DNA of 64,000 nt from CBDCWT01 sp965223305 (GTDB lineage: Bacteria > Planctomycetota > Planctomycetia > Pirellulales > Pirellulaceae), in contig CBDCWT010000074.1 in the NCBI GenBank assembly GCA_965223305.1, forward strand, positions 62,001 through 126,000, given 5' to 3'. A program made the position numbers and the translations under genes. Below the pieces are notes generated by a model, which was given only the letters and a program-made list of their open reading frames with translations, had not been told where the DNA came from and ran no database searches. Positions 1 to 8,469 of the stretch are shown in pieces (position 1 is the stretch's first letter; each line of letters opens with the position of its first letter).

Positions 1-467
1 TTGTCCTCTACATATCGTTGAAGTCGCGACACCTTTGCTATGGGTATGAGGTATTCTGTTGTCTGCCCCAACTCAGTAATGCCAATGAAATCCGTCCCGG
101 TTGACGTTAAACGTCCAACACTGTAGCTGCCCGTTGGTCGCAGCAACTCCTCGATCTCTTGCTTCATCAGTTCTCGGTGCTTGGGATTCGCCCTTACCTG
201 AGGCGAGCGGGCTTTCTCTCTTAGCAACTTGAGTTTTAGCTCATTCACAACGCGGTTTTCGTAGTACACCCTTGAACGCTGGACAAGGTCGTCGGAGATG
301 ATCCAGATACGGCAGAAGCCAGCTCCACTGAATCGAAACCCGAGAAGTTCCGCATCGCGGAGCACGTCGACAATCGAAACTGACTTGCTCTGCCCGTTTT
401 CCGCGGCACGTCCTATGTTGCAGACTGCTACCGCGACGATCACTACAGCGAAAGTTGCTCGATACAT
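1..467 (-). CDS. Secreted protein of unknown function (5' part, runs off the window)
   Basis: An open frame of 155 codons starts at an ATG at 467 and stays open to the left edge of the window, so the C-terminus is missing. The first 22 or so residues look like a signal peptide (MYRATFAVVIVAVAV followed by a small-residue cleavage region), and the rest is hydrophilic and mixed alpha/beta in character. I do not recognise a family. It lies downstream of the oxidase genes on the same strand but is separated from them by 412 bp containing two strong hairpins, so it is probably a separate transcription unit. Whether it has anything to do with respiration cannot be told from the sequence. Confidence 0.6.
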   Translation of the reverse strand, partial: MYRATFAVVIVAVAVCNIGRAAENGQSKSVSIVDVLRDAELLGFRFSGAGFCRIWIISDDLVQRSRVYYENRVVNELKLKLLREKARSPQVRANPKHRELMKQEIEELLRPTGSYSVGRLTSTGTDFIGITELGQTTEYLIPIAKVSRLQRYVED

Positions 468-699
468 GAGAAGGCACCTTGTCGCATGAGAATTGGAGAA
501 CTCCGACCGACTTGGCCCGCACTGAGATTGACGTTTCGCACGTCACCTGTGCCCTATTCTAGCGATGTGCCTTGGCTAGGGCGAACCGGACGGTCGTGAC
601 ACACCCACTGCAGGGGGGCTTCGGAAGGCGGACGATTCCCAGCTGCTCGGAAGCTCGGACACGACGGGTTGAAACCGCGAACCGGGAGACAAGGCGGTA

Positions 700-728
700 G
701 CAGCCAGTTGATTTTCTCAACGGGCTGC
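700..728. repeat. Imperfect inverted repeat (hairpin)
   Basis: GCAGCC at 700-705 and GTTGA at 707-711 pair with TCAAC at 717-721 and GGCTGC at 723-728. The single opposed pair A706/G722 interrupts the stem and the loop is five bases. It may be a terminator stem or a mobile palindrome. No T run follows on either strand. Confidence 0.6.
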
Positions 729-811
729 CGCGTCACAGGGATGTGATGCCAAATCAGCGACGTAAGTCGTTGATTTGCGAGCCGCGAAGAACTCTGTTCT
801 GAGCTGGTGAG

Positions 812-842
812 GTTGAAAAACGCCAGGACGGCGTTTTTCAAC
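812..842. terminator. Perfect 13-bp stem-loop, likely bidirectional terminator
   Basis: GTTGAAAAACGCC at 812-824 pairs perfectly with its complement at 830-842 around a five-base loop. Each arm carries an A5 or T5 tract, so the transcript of either strand ends its stem in U-rich sequence. It lies 38 bp past the stop of the last respiratory-locus gene (880-1134, minus strand), where a terminator is expected. It could also be a dispersed palindrome. Confidence 0.55.
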
Positions 843-879
843 AGGCAGTTAGGCTCTATTTGCCCGTCGTTGTCAGCAG

Positions 880-1134
880 CTAAGCGATCGCAGCACGCCG
901 CCGGGCGCGGCGTATTTCGTAGTAGAAATAGCTGGCCAGACTGCCCAGTACCAGAAAGGGCATCGACATCATAAAGAGGATGCTCCAAAAATATCCCCGC
1001 ACGAGCGACTGATGACCGGGATCGCTGGCCGCCAAGCCTTCCTTGCACGTGGGGCAAGCCTCAGCAAGGCCTTGAGCAAGAACCAGCACGATCGCTGTCG
1101 CGATCAACAGAAGAGGTACGCTGCGCCATTTCAT
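880..1134 (-). CDS. Small membrane protein with N-terminal signal and CxxC, end of oxidase cluster
   Basis: The 84-residue product has a cleavable-looking N-terminal hydrophobic segment (residues 7-24), then a CPTC pair at about 27-30, and a second membrane segment at about 48-70 followed by a basic tail. This predicts one membrane span with the CxxC on the periplasmic side. It is the last gene of the oxidase cluster, downstream of the DUF420 gene. The CxxC next to SCO and CuA assembly genes makes a role in metal handling or thiol redox chemistry thinkable, but that is inference and no family was recognised. The size, signal and position argue that it is a real gene. Confidence 0.65.
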   Translation of the reverse strand: MKWRSVPLLLIATAIVLVLAQGLAEACPTCKEGLAASDPGHQSLVRGYFWSILFMMSMPFLVLGSLASYFYYEIRRARRRAAIA

Positions 1135-1283
1135 CAGCGAGTTCCACCAGGACTTCCCACGGGGCCACCAAGCAGTATCGGAATTGTAACGGGAGAAGTT
1201 GAGCCGGGAAAGGCTGTCGGTCAGGCAGGACGAAGCTCCGGCCGAGCCGCGACAAACTTTCTCGACGAGATTTAAGGGTCCCT

Positions 1284-1376
1284 CCCCGACGTTCTGTCGC
1301 TAGACGACCGTAGCCGAACTCGCCAGAGTTTGGTGAACTGCCGATTCGTCCAAATTCTGGCGAATTCGGCTACAAG
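1284..1376. repeat. Family B palindromic repeat, copy 1 (93 bp)
   Basis: This block runs from CCCCGACGTTCTG to GGCTACAAG and is nearly identical to 1885-1977. It contains an inverted repeat: GTAGCCGAACTCGCCAGAG from 1310 pairs with CTCTGG/TTCTGGCGAATTCGGCTAC-type sequence ending at 1373. It lies in the gap between the 84-residue gene and the DUF420 gene. Confidence 0.8.
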
Positions 1377-1405
1377 AACTCCTGAGCGGCATTGCATGTC
1401 CCCCG

Positions 1406-1861
1406 CTACAGATGATACAGCATCCCGTAGACCACCACGCCAGTGATGGACACATAGAGCCAGATCGGAAACGTCCAGCGAGCGAGGGAGCGGTGCTGGG
1501 AACGACGGTCACGCAGGCCCAGTACAATCGTGATGGCTGCCAGCAGCGGCACGGTCGCGGCTAGAATGACGTGCGTGATCAGTACCAAATAGTAGACATA
1601 TCGGAGCGGAAGCAGGGGATTCTCGAACGGCTTGCCCCGCTGGCCCGTGGTTGCGTGCAACAGCTGGTGATAAGTCAGATAGCAGACCAAGAAAGCGACC
1701 GAGACGCCGAAGCAGGCCAACATCGTCCGCTTGTGGGCCCTTTCCCGCCCGCGGCGAATCAAGACATAGCCGATCAGCAGCAGCACAGCCGACAAGGCAT
1801 TCAAGCCGGCATTGACATGCGGCAACCAGCGTACAGCTAGTTCCAACGTGAGACCCCCCAC
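1406..1861 (-). CDS. DUF420-family membrane protein of the cytochrome oxidase cluster
   Basis: The 151-residue product has four hydrophobic segments and matches the pattern of DUF420 proteins, small inner-membrane proteins encoded beside cytochrome c oxidase genes in many bacteria. Histidines that commonly face the membrane surface are seen in the TYHQLLH and ITHVIL segments. The start is a GTG preceded by TAGGGT. The gene sits between SCO and the small CxxC membrane gene, on both sides next to a 93-bp direct repeat (1284-1376 and 1885-1977). A role in oxidase assembly is inferred from neighbourhood only. Confidence 0.75.
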   Translation of the reverse strand: MGGLTLELAVRWLPHVNAGLNALSAVLLLIGYVLIRRGRERAHKRTMLACFGVSVAFLVCYLTYHQLLHATTGQRGKPFENPLLPLRYVYYLVLITHVILAATVPLLAAITIVLGLRDRRSQHRSLARWTFPIWLYVSITGVVVYGMLYHL

Positions 1862-1884
1862 ACCCTACGCCGTTAAGAACTTTT

Positions 1885-1977
1885 CCCCGACGTTCTGCCG
1901 CTATCCGATCGTAGCCGAACTCGCCAGAGTTTGGCGGACTGCCGATTCGTCCAAATTCTGGCGAATTCGGCTACAAG
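1885..1977. repeat. Family B palindromic repeat, copy 2 (93 bp)
   Basis: This is a second copy of the 1284-1376 block in the same orientation, with only a few differences. It has the same internal palindrome, from GTAGCCGAACTC at 1911 to GAATTCGGCTAC at 1974. It fills almost the whole gap between the SCO gene and the DUF420 gene. Confidence 0.8.
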
Positions 1978-1983
1978 CAATTG

Positions 1984-2730
1984 TTAACGGCTTTGCCCTA
2001 CGCTGGTCGACTCGTCGACAGCAGTCTCGTCGTCTTCCAGATCGTCCGTCGCGCCGTCAGCTTCCTCGCCAACGGGCACAGCACCACCGGCTGCTCCGGC
2101 GGGCGGGGGCTCAGTTTCGGCGAGCAGTTCCTTCAGCAGCCGGCGCATATTACGGATTTCCTCCGGCCGGTTCCAATGAAAGCCGCCACGAATTTTTCCC
2201 CAGCGATCAACTACCAGCAGCCTCTCACTGTGTGATTGCTTTTCAACCGATAGGAAGTAAACCTCGGCTCCGACACGCCGGATGTAGTTGATATCGGTCG
2301 AAGTCAAGAAGAGCCACTGTTGCGGATCGGCGTTAAACAGCTTGGCGTAGTCCTGCAGGGCGACCGGGGTGTCGTTGCTCGGATCACAAGTAATGCTCAC
2401 AAACACCACTCCCGCGTCCCCGAATTCCTCCGCCAACTCCTGCACCCGACCGTTCTGTAGCCGGCAAGCGGTTGGGCAGCGAGCGAAGAAGAAGCTGACC
2501 ACGTGTACCTTGCCGTCTAGATCCTGCGAACGAAACTGGCGACCGCTGCGCTCAGTCAACTCGTAGTTCGTCAACCAATCCTCGGTGATCGGCGGTGGTT
2601 CCTTAGCCACGAGCGGCAACACCGTGACCTCCGCTGGCTCTCGGCGCCCAATCGATGCCGCGGTCACGAAGGTCAAGATACCGGCCGCCGCACAGAGCAC
2701 CGCTGCCACCCACATGCTGGACTTAGTCAT
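1984..2730 (-). CDS. SCO1/SenC-family copper chaperone for cytochrome oxidase
   Basis: The 248-residue product has an N-terminal membrane anchor (about residues 7-26) and a thioredoxin-like SCO domain facing the periplasm. The copper-binding CxxxC is seen as CPTAC at 85-89, and the third ligand is His167 in the SHSERLLVVD segment. SCO proteins deliver copper to, or reduce, the CuA site of oxidase subunit II, and ctaC is in the same cluster. The C-terminal 35 residues are acidic and low in complexity, beyond the usual domain. A GGAG lies at a normal distance before the ATG, and the gene follows ctaF by 14 bp. Confidence 0.92.
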   Translation of the reverse strand: MTKSSMWVAAVLCAAAGILTFVTAASIGRREPAEVTVLPLVAKEPPPITEDWLTNYELTERSGRQFRSQDLDGKVHVVSFFFARCPTACRLQNGRVQELAEEFGDAGVVFVSITCDPSNDTPVALQDYAKLFNADPQQWLFLTSTDINYIRRVGAEVYFLSVEKQSHSERLLVVDRWGKIRGGFHWNRPEEIRNMRRLLKELLAETEPPPAGAAGGAVPVGEEADGATDDLEDDETAVDESTSVGQSR

Positions 2731-2744
2731 TGTGGGGCGACTCC

Positions 2745-3164
2745 TCAGTGTGCTGGGTCAGCATGCGGCTCATCGTCGTGCTGCTCGGTCGGCTCCTCCA
2801 CGGGAGCTTCCGGCGTGGCGGCATGCAGCCAGCGCTCTTCTGCATAATTCCGAGTACGAAACTTGATGTCGGGGAACAACATCAGCAACAAAAAGAGGCT
2901 CATGATGCTGGCCGGAATCGTCAGCACATACTTCCAGTTGGCCTCCCAAATCAAGTGCATAAAGAAGAGCATTACAAGTAGCGCCTTGGCACACGACACA
3001 GCCATCATGAGCGTCCAGCCGATGGCAGGGGTCGCCATAATCGTCGCATTGCTGCCGACAAAGAATGAGATCGCGGTCAGCACGCACAGCGCCACGAAGA
3101 CGGCAATGTACTTTCCCGGTCCCCCGTGCCCTTCGTGGCCCGTGCCGCTGGTTTCGTCCGTCAT
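2745..3164 (-). CDS. ctaF: Cytochrome c oxidase subunit IV (small prokaryotic type)
   Basis: The product of 139 residues has three predicted membrane helices (about 20-40, 47-70 and 78-100 of the mature frame) and the FFMHLIWE-type segment common in bacterial oxidase subunit IV. The N-terminus and C-terminus are hydrophilic, with a His/Glu/Asp-rich tail. An alternative ATG lies three codons upstream, but the GGGAGAG ribosome site ends directly at that codon and is nine bases before the one chosen. It lies between ctaE and SCO in the order usual for caa3-type oxidase operons. Confidence 0.85.
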   Translation of the reverse strand: MTDETSGTGHEGHGGPGKYIAVFVALCVLTAISFFVGSNATIMATPAIGWTLMMAVSCAKALLVMLFFMHLIWEANWKYVLTIPASIMSLFLLLMLFPDIKFRTRNYAEERWLHAATPEAPVEEPTEQHDDEPHADPAH

Positions 3165-3233
3165 GTTAGTCATCTCTCCCGTAGCATGGTTCCGTGCTCT
3201 GTGCCACCGGCCCCCAGTGCCAGCTTCGTTCTA

Positions 3234-4625
3234 TTAGAACAGATACAACAGCGGAAATAGGAAAATCCAGACCAGGTCAACAAAGTGCCAATAGAGGCCG
3301 ACGTTCTCGATGATGTTCGCGCGGGTGTGGTTCAGCGTCATGGGCAGGATACAAGCGAAGGCGATTAAACCGACCAGCACGTGGATTGCGTGAAAACCAG
3401 TCATCAAAAAGTAGGTGCTGGCCCACATGTTTCCACTGGGGATCATGATCGGCAGCCGCAACCAATGGTGAGCTTCGTTTAATCCGTGTTCGTGCCCTGC
3501 GACCTCCTCCAAAGTACGCCCGCGGGCAGCAAGTTGCCGAAGGCGACTGTCGATGGCCAGGAGCTCGGCCGCTGCAGGCGTGGTGGCTACCGGCGGCTGG
3601 GCGTCTGCAGGGGCCTGCGCCACGAAGCTGGCCAAAACCTGAGGTGGCAGCTGCAGGTGCGGTCGCTCCTCGCCAGGCTCGCCCGCTGCTGCCACGCGGC
3701 GCTGCAAGCTCTCTCGCTGGCGCCGCAACGCGACTTCCTCTCGGGCGCGGCGGGTCGCTTCCTGTTCCAAATAGCCCTGCACGCGATGATGGTTACGATG
3801 CAGGGGGTAAATCTGATAGGCCAGCGTCGCCAGGGTCGCCTCGGGGACCCCCGCCTCTTGCGCAGTTGCCGCGGTCTGTTCGGTCCAGACCGCTAGGTCG
3901 TTTAGCAACGGCCCGGCAACTTGGGCCCGCAAGTCCCGGTCTTCGGCGTCGTTGGTCAGCCGCCGCAACTCCGTTTCAATCTCGCGCAATCGCTGCCGCA
4001 CGTCACGCGCTGCAGCGCGGTCAGTTGATTCACCGCTCTCTTCCAGCTGCTCGCGCTGCGCCTCAAGCTGCTGCTGTTCGGTTTGCAGTGCTGCCTGATT
4101 GGCTTTATCGTTCGCCGCACGATTGACGATACCCGCCAGCCGCTCTTTCACCGCGGCAACGTAGTAAAGGTCGGCCTTTTCGTAGATCAGACTCCTGGGC
4201 TTCTGCGGATAGATCCCGTGCGAGAATTTTGAGCTGTACTCGTAGGCCTTTACACCTAAGAACACGCTGCCCAGTAGGAAGGTAAGCAGGAACCACCACT
4301 TCGCCATTTTGGTCTTGTTGGCGCGCGCCGCTTCTAAGGCCAGCACGATCGTTACACTGGAGCAGATCAGCACGAAAGTGTTGCCAGCGCCGATCGGTTC
4401 CTTCAAATGGACGTCGTGGGGCGCCGGCCAGCTGCCAGGAGGCGCACCGTAGCGCAACACGATGAAAGTTCCGATCAGACCGGCAAAAAACATGATTTCC
4501 GTAGACAGAAACAGCCACAGGATTACCTTCCCGTTGGGAATCGGCAGGGCGGGTTGATATTCCAATTGCAGGTGCCCGTGCCCACCCTCACCGTGGTCGC
4601 CGCCATGTTGGTCGTGATCCGCCAT
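3234..4625 (-). CDS. ctaE: Cytochrome c oxidase subunit III with a large coiled-coil insertion
   Basis: The N-terminal 140 residues carry a His-rich head and three helices of the subunit III fold, including the FLSTEIMFFAGL segment. The C-terminal 65 residues carry the last two helices with FHAIHVLVGL and YWHFVDLVWIFLF, which are diagnostic for COX3. Between them lie about 250 extra residues that are rich in Glu, Arg, Gln and Ala, with coiled-coil character over much of the stretch. Family members of the five-helix type are about 190-210 residues, so this one (463) is more than double. The start is the ATG at 4625, five codons inside a possible TTG start. Function in the oxidase core is well supported, but the insert is unexplained. 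Confidence 0.93.
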   Translation of the reverse strand: MADHDQHGGDHGEGGHGHLQLEYQPALPIPNGKVILWLFLSTEIMFFAGLIGTFIVLRYGAPPGSWPAPHDVHLKEPIGAGNTFVLICSSVTIVLALEAARANKTKMAKWWFLLTFLLGSVFLGVKAYEYSSKFSHGIYPQKPRSLIYEKADLYYVAAVKERLAGIVNRAANDKANQAALQTEQQQLEAQREQLEESGESTDRAAARDVRQRLREIETELRRLTNDAEDRDLRAQVAGPLLNDLAVWTEQTAATAQEAGVPEATLATLAYQIYPLHRNHHRVQGYLEQEATRRAREEVALRRQRESLQRRVAAAGEPGEERPHLQLPPQVLASFVAQAPADAQPPVATTPAAAELLAIDSRLRQLAARGRTLEEVAGHEHGLNEAHHWLRLPIMIPSGNMWASTYFLMTGFHAIHVLVGLIAFACILPMTLNHTRANIIENVGLYWHFVDLVWIFLFPLLYLF

Positions 4626-4711
4626 TTTCTTACTAGTCAAAGTTTGGGTTCTACGAGTATGTCACCGCATCTCTGAAATCGATCGCTGAACGTCAGCGCT
4701 GATCCTCACCG

Positions 4712-5617
4712 CTACAACCAGGGAACGACCAACATCAAGAACAACACCAACGGCAAGTAAACTAACGATGCCCGCAACAGTCGCCGTGCTGACCGTTCCT
4801 GCTGGTTGCGCAAGAACGCGGCCGCACAAAGCAACTGGGCCGCACCTAGTGCTACAGCCGAGATCGTATACACAGCGATCCCCCAGCCCGGTAGCCGCAA
4901 CATCGGTATCAAACTGACCGGAATCAACGCCCAAGCCGCCAAAACTGCCTGCACTCCGGCATGCCGCCCGCTGGGATCGACCACGGGTAGCATCTTCATA
5001 CCAGCACGCGCGTACTCTTCCCGATACAGCCAGGCAATCGCCATGAAATGCGGAAACTGCCACAGGAAAAGCAGCAAAAATAAACCGCCGGCCCTCAGGT
5101 CGTAGACGCCACCAGCTGACCAGCCGATGAAGATTGGCAAGGCACCCGCCACGGCTCCCACAGCGGTGTTCAACCACGAGACGACCTTTAGCGGCGTGTA
5201 TACCCAGACGTAGATTGCCCAGGTCAACACAGCCCACAGCGCCGGCTGCCAGCCTACCGCTAGTGCCAGATAACCAGCGCCGAACAAAAAAGTTACTACC
5301 GCAACTCCAACCGCCTCAGCAACTCCGACACGTCCCGTGGCCAGCGGTCGATCGGCCGTCCGCCGCATCAACGCATCGCTGTGTCGTTCTAAGAGCTGAT
5401 TCAGCACGCTGGCACTCGCCGCCACCGACAACGTGCCCAGCAACAGGTTGACTAGCACCCAGGGCTGTGGCTGCCCCCAGCGAGCGACGCTGTAGGCCAC
5501 CGCCACGGCCACTAGTACCAACACCGCAATGCGGGGTTTGGCCAACTCGACGTAGTCTACTAGCCGCGACGACCATTTCGATTGAGTTCGCTCGATCGCT
5601 AGCGAAGTCGTGCTCAT
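4712..5617 (-). CDS. ctaB: Protoheme IX farnesyltransferase (heme O synthase)
   Basis: This 301-residue polytopic protein of the UbiA prenyltransferase superfamily adds a farnesyl group to heme B to give heme O for the oxidase. The polyprenyl-diphosphate/Mg site is seen as NQLLERHSDALMRRTADRPL near residue 70, followed by about eight further membrane helices. The ATG at 5617 overlaps the stop of ctaA by four bases (ATGA), so the two are probably translationally coupled. An open frame extends upstream into ctaA but has no family similarity there. Its product is the substrate of CtaA, encoded next to it. Confidence 0.93.
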   Translation of the reverse strand: MSTTSLAIERTQSKWSSRLVDYVELAKPRIAVLVLVAVAVAYSVARWGQPQPWVLVNLLLGTLSVAASASVLNQLLERHSDALMRRTADRPLATGRVGVAEAVGVAVVTFLFGAGYLALAVGWQPALWAVLTWAIYVWVYTPLKVVSWLNTAVGAVAGALPIFIGWSAGGVYDLRAGGLFLLLFLWQFPHFMAIAWLYREEYARAGMKMLPVVDPSGRHAGVQAVLAAWALIPVSLIPMLRLPGWGIAVYTISAVALGAAQLLCAAAFLRNQQERSARRLLRASLVYLPLVLFLMLVVPWL

Positions 5618-6636
5618 GTGGCGATCCCCAAGAGAAACGCCCCAGAACCGAGTGCCGCTGTATCGCCGCGAAAGACGCGCAACGAACGTACGGCGAGCAA
5701 GGACGACGTGGCCAGGATTAGAGAGCCCATCGCGACGTGCGCGGTGATGACCGTCGCTTGGCTGAAGCTGTTGGCCCTGATCGTGTGTTCCGCCGCCAGC
5801 TGAAATCCGGCGAACCAAGCAGGCCAGCCGTACTTGACGACCCAGGTGGCGATTCCCAAACAGAACTGCGCCGCCAATAGGGCTGCCAAGATCAATACCG
5901 GAGTTCTCAACTCAGTCAGCTGCCAATAGCTACTGCAAGTCACGACGGTTAAATAGACCACGTGCCCAGCCAAGATCACCGCGTTGAGCAAATGGAACCA
6001 GACGACCATTTGGAACGTTGTCGGGGTCGCCGTCACCGGTAAATGCCGCAACAGAGCACCTGCGACCAACTGTAAATAGGAAAACAAGAGGGTGAGGCCG
6101 ACCAGCCGTGGCAGTGGACTCGACTCGGCTTTCCGGCCGGGCAGAGCAAACGCAGCAACCGGGCCTCTGTGCCAGAATTCCGAAGTGCAAACGGCGATCC
6201 CGATACAATAAGCAAAGAACGCCGGCCCGGTGCAGCCGTGAATCATTGCCAGCAGACGGTCGTCCAGCAGCACGCGTGCTCCTCCGAGCAAGCCTTGTAA
6301 AATCACCAGCCCCAGGGCACCAGCGCTCAGCACCCGCAGCCAACGTCGTTCGTCGCAGCACCAAACGACGGCCACCAGCGCGACGGTCAGGGCGCCGACC
6401 AGCACTCCCAGCAGCCGGTGACCATGCTCGATGAACAAGTCCCAAGGGCCGAATACCCAGGTTGTCCAGGGGTACAACAGTAAGTTGTAGCCGTAGGTTG
6501 TGGGCCAGTCGGGGACCGCCATCCCTGCCTGATAGGTTGTCACCAAGCCGCCCACCCAGATCAGCGGAAAGGTTGCGCAGCAGAGCACGACCGCCAAGCG
6601 GTGGGGCCAATAGTTCGGTCTCGTTGCTGCTTTCAT
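5614..6636 (-). CDS. ctaA: Heme A synthase (COX15/CtaA family)
   Basis: The 340-residue product has eight predicted membrane helices. The conserved histidines of the family are visible in EHGHRLLG, MIHGCTGP, LLNAVILAGH and ITAHVAMGS. CtaA oxidises the C8 methyl of heme O to a formyl group, giving heme A for subunit I. The gene follows ctaD with a 36-bp gap and overlaps ctaB. The length is typical of the two-half bundle form of the enzyme. I am confident of the family. Which cofactor reduces the enzyme is not visible. Confidence 0.93.
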   Translation of the reverse strand: MKAATRPNYWPHRLAVVLCCATFPLIWVGGLVTTYQAGMAVPDWPTTYGYNLLLYPWTTWVFGPWDLFIEHGHRLLGVLVGALTVALVAVVWCCDERRWLRVLSAGALGLVILQGLLGGARVLLDDRLLAMIHGCTGPAFFAYCIGIAVCTSEFWHRGPVAAFALPGRKAESSPLPRLVGLTLLFSYLQLVAGALLRHLPVTATPTTFQMVVWFHLLNAVILAGHVVYLTVVTCSSYWQLTELRTPVLILAALLAAQFCLGIATWVVKYGWPAWFAGFQLAAEHTIRANSFSQATVITAHVAMGSLILATSSLLAVRSLRVFRGDTAALGSGAFLLGIAT

Positions 6637-6672
6637 ACGGACTGTCTGTACGTGCTCAGGCGGAGCGAGCTT

Positions 6673-8469
6673 TTAACCCGCACCGGCTTCCGCCAACTGT
6701 GGCCCGGCCGCTGGGGGCGGTTGCGTTTGAGGGTAGAACTCGGTGGCAACTTCCGGCGAGCCGTACTCGTAGGGGCCGCGGAAAACGACGGGCTGAAAGT
6801 CAAAGTTGCCGTGCCCAGGTGGACTAGGAGCTTGCCACTCTAAGGTGTTTGCGCCCCAGGGGTTTCGGCCGACCGCGGTTCCCCAAAACACGCTGTAGAT
6901 GAAGTTAAACGCGAAAATCACTTGTGTGGCGACCATGCAGATGGCGCAGATCGTCATGAACTGATTCATCGGCTGTAGGTTCGAGAAAGCTTCGTAGTCG
7001 TAGGGGTCCGCCAACCGGCGCGGAAAACCGCGAGCTCCCAAGATGTGCATCGTGTAAAACGTGCCGTTGAGGAAAACGAAGGTCAAAAAGAAGTGCAGTT
7101 TGCCCAGCGATTCGTTCATCATCCGGCCGAACATTTTGGGGAACCAGTAGTAGATGCCCCCAAACACCGCCATCGCGGTGCCTCCGAACAAGACATAGTG
7201 GAAATGTGCAACGATGAAATAGGTGTCGTGAATAAATATGTCGACAGGCGTGGCCGCCATGAAAATGCCGGACAGACCGCCGATGATAAACATCGCAACG
7301 AACGACAAGGCGAACAGCATCGGCGTGGTGAAATACAACTTGCCTCCCCAAATGGTGCCCAGCCAATTAAAGACCTTGACGGCACTCGGCAAGGCAATGA
7401 ACATCGTGGCCACCATGAACGTCATCCCTAGAATCGGATTCATCCCGGATACAAACATGTGGTGTCCCCACACGATGAATCCCAACCCGGCGATGCCCGA
7501 GATCGAGTAGACCATCGGCCGATAACCGAAAATCGGCTTGCGGGCAAAGCACGAGATGATGTCCGAGACCATTCCCATCGCCGGCAGAATCATGATGTAG
7601 ACGGCCGGGTGCGAATAGAACCAAAAGAGATGCTGCCACAACAGCGGTTGGCCACCGCCGCTGGCTGGAGCTGAGTTGTTGACGACCAGAGCCTCGGGAA
7701 TGAAGAAACCGGTGCCCAGCACGCGATCGGTCAGCTGCATGAAACCGGCGGCGGTCAGCACGGGCAGAGCAAAGGCTTGCAGGATAGCCGTGATGAACAT
7801 CGCCCAGATGGTCAACGGCAAGCGGAACATCGTCATGCCGGGAGCGCGCATCTGGATGATCGTCGTCATGTAGTTGATCGAACCCATCATCGACGACACA
7901 CCGACGAAAGTAACTCCCAGCAGCCACAGTGTCTGAGCGGAGTCGCTGCCGGGCGCCGCCTCCTGAATCACCGATAAGGGCGGGTAGGAAGTCCAGCCAG
8001 CTCCGGCGCCGTAAGGCTCCGCAAAGAAGCTGGCGCCAATTAGCAGGAAGGCGGGCCACATGAACCAGTAGCTCAGCATGTTCAACGTGGGGAAGGCCAT
8101 GTCGTCGGCGCCGATCATCAGCGGTATCAGATAGTTACCGAAAGCGCCCGCCAACACAGGAATGATCACAAAGAAGATCATCACCGTGGCATGCATCGTC
8201 ACGAGCGTCGTGTAGAACTCGGGGGAAATCTGGCCGCCCTCTCCCGAGAACAACATGGGGCCAATCATGGGCATGTTGCTCCACGGCCAAGCCAACTGCC
8301 AGCGAATGCCGAGCGCCAACAGCCCACCGATGAAGAACCACAGCAAAGTGGAAAACAAGAACTGCAACCCGATAATCTTGTGGTCGCGGGAAAAAACGTA
8401 GGTCGAGATAAAATGGCCGACCGAGCTACCGCTGGAATGCCCGTGACTCTCGATGGATGCGGTTGTCAT
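6673..8469 (-). CDS. ctaD: Cytochrome c oxidase subunit I, A2-type (YSHPAVY)
   Basis: This is the catalytic heme-copper subunit (598 residues, about 12 helices). Ligands seen are His92 for low-spin heme a (TMHATV), His287, His336 and His337 for CuB, and His422 and His424 in AHFHYVLF. Tyr291 is the expected cross-linked tyrosine and Lys365 marks the K channel. The D-channel glutamate of the usual HPEVY motif is replaced by alanine, and the preceding residues are Tyr285-Ser286. This YSHPAVY pattern is the known signature of A2-subtype oxidases such as that of Rhodothermus. The start overlaps the ctaC stop (ATGA). The predicted job is reduction of O2 with proton pumping. Confidence 0.97.
   Translation of the reverse strand: MTTASIESHGHSSGSSVGHFISTYVFSRDHKIIGLQFLFSTLLWFFIGGLLALGIRWQLAWPWSNMPMIGPMLFSGEGGQISPEFYTTLVTMHATVMIFFVIIPVLAGAFGNYLIPLMIGADDMAFPTLNMLSYWFMWPAFLLIGASFFAEPYGAGAGWTSYPPLSVIQEAAPGSDSAQTLWLLGVTFVGVSSMMGSINYMTTIIQMRAPGMTMFRLPLTIWAMFITAILQAFALPVLTAAGFMQLTDRVLGTGFFIPEALVVNNSAPASGGGQPLLWQHLFWFYSHPAVYIMILPAMGMVSDIISCFARKPIFGYRPMVYSISGIAGLGFIVWGHHMFVSGMNPILGMTFMVATMFIALPSAVKVFNWLGTIWGGKLYFTTPMLFALSFVAMFIIGGLSGIFMAATPVDIFIHDTYFIVAHFHYVLFGGTAMAVFGGIYYWFPKMFGRMMNESLGKLHFFLTFVFLNGTFYTMHILGARGFPRRLADPYDYEAFSNLQPMNQFMTICAICMVATQVIFAFNFIYSVFWGTAVGRNPWGANTLEWQAPSPPGHGNFDFQPVVFRGPYEYGSPEVATEFYPQTQPPPAAGPQLAEAGAG

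Larger units (their letters stand above)
468..879. other. Intergenic region with two strong hairpins, no gene seen
   Basis: No convincing coding frame is present. The stretch contains two long inverted repeats (700-728 and 812-842), listed separately. It separates the end of the respiratory locus from the partial gene at the left edge. Confidence 0.6.

Noticed and set aside
554..1057. Minus-strand frame of 167 codons
   Set aside because: It runs through two hairpins and overlaps the more convincing 84-residue membrane gene in another frame.
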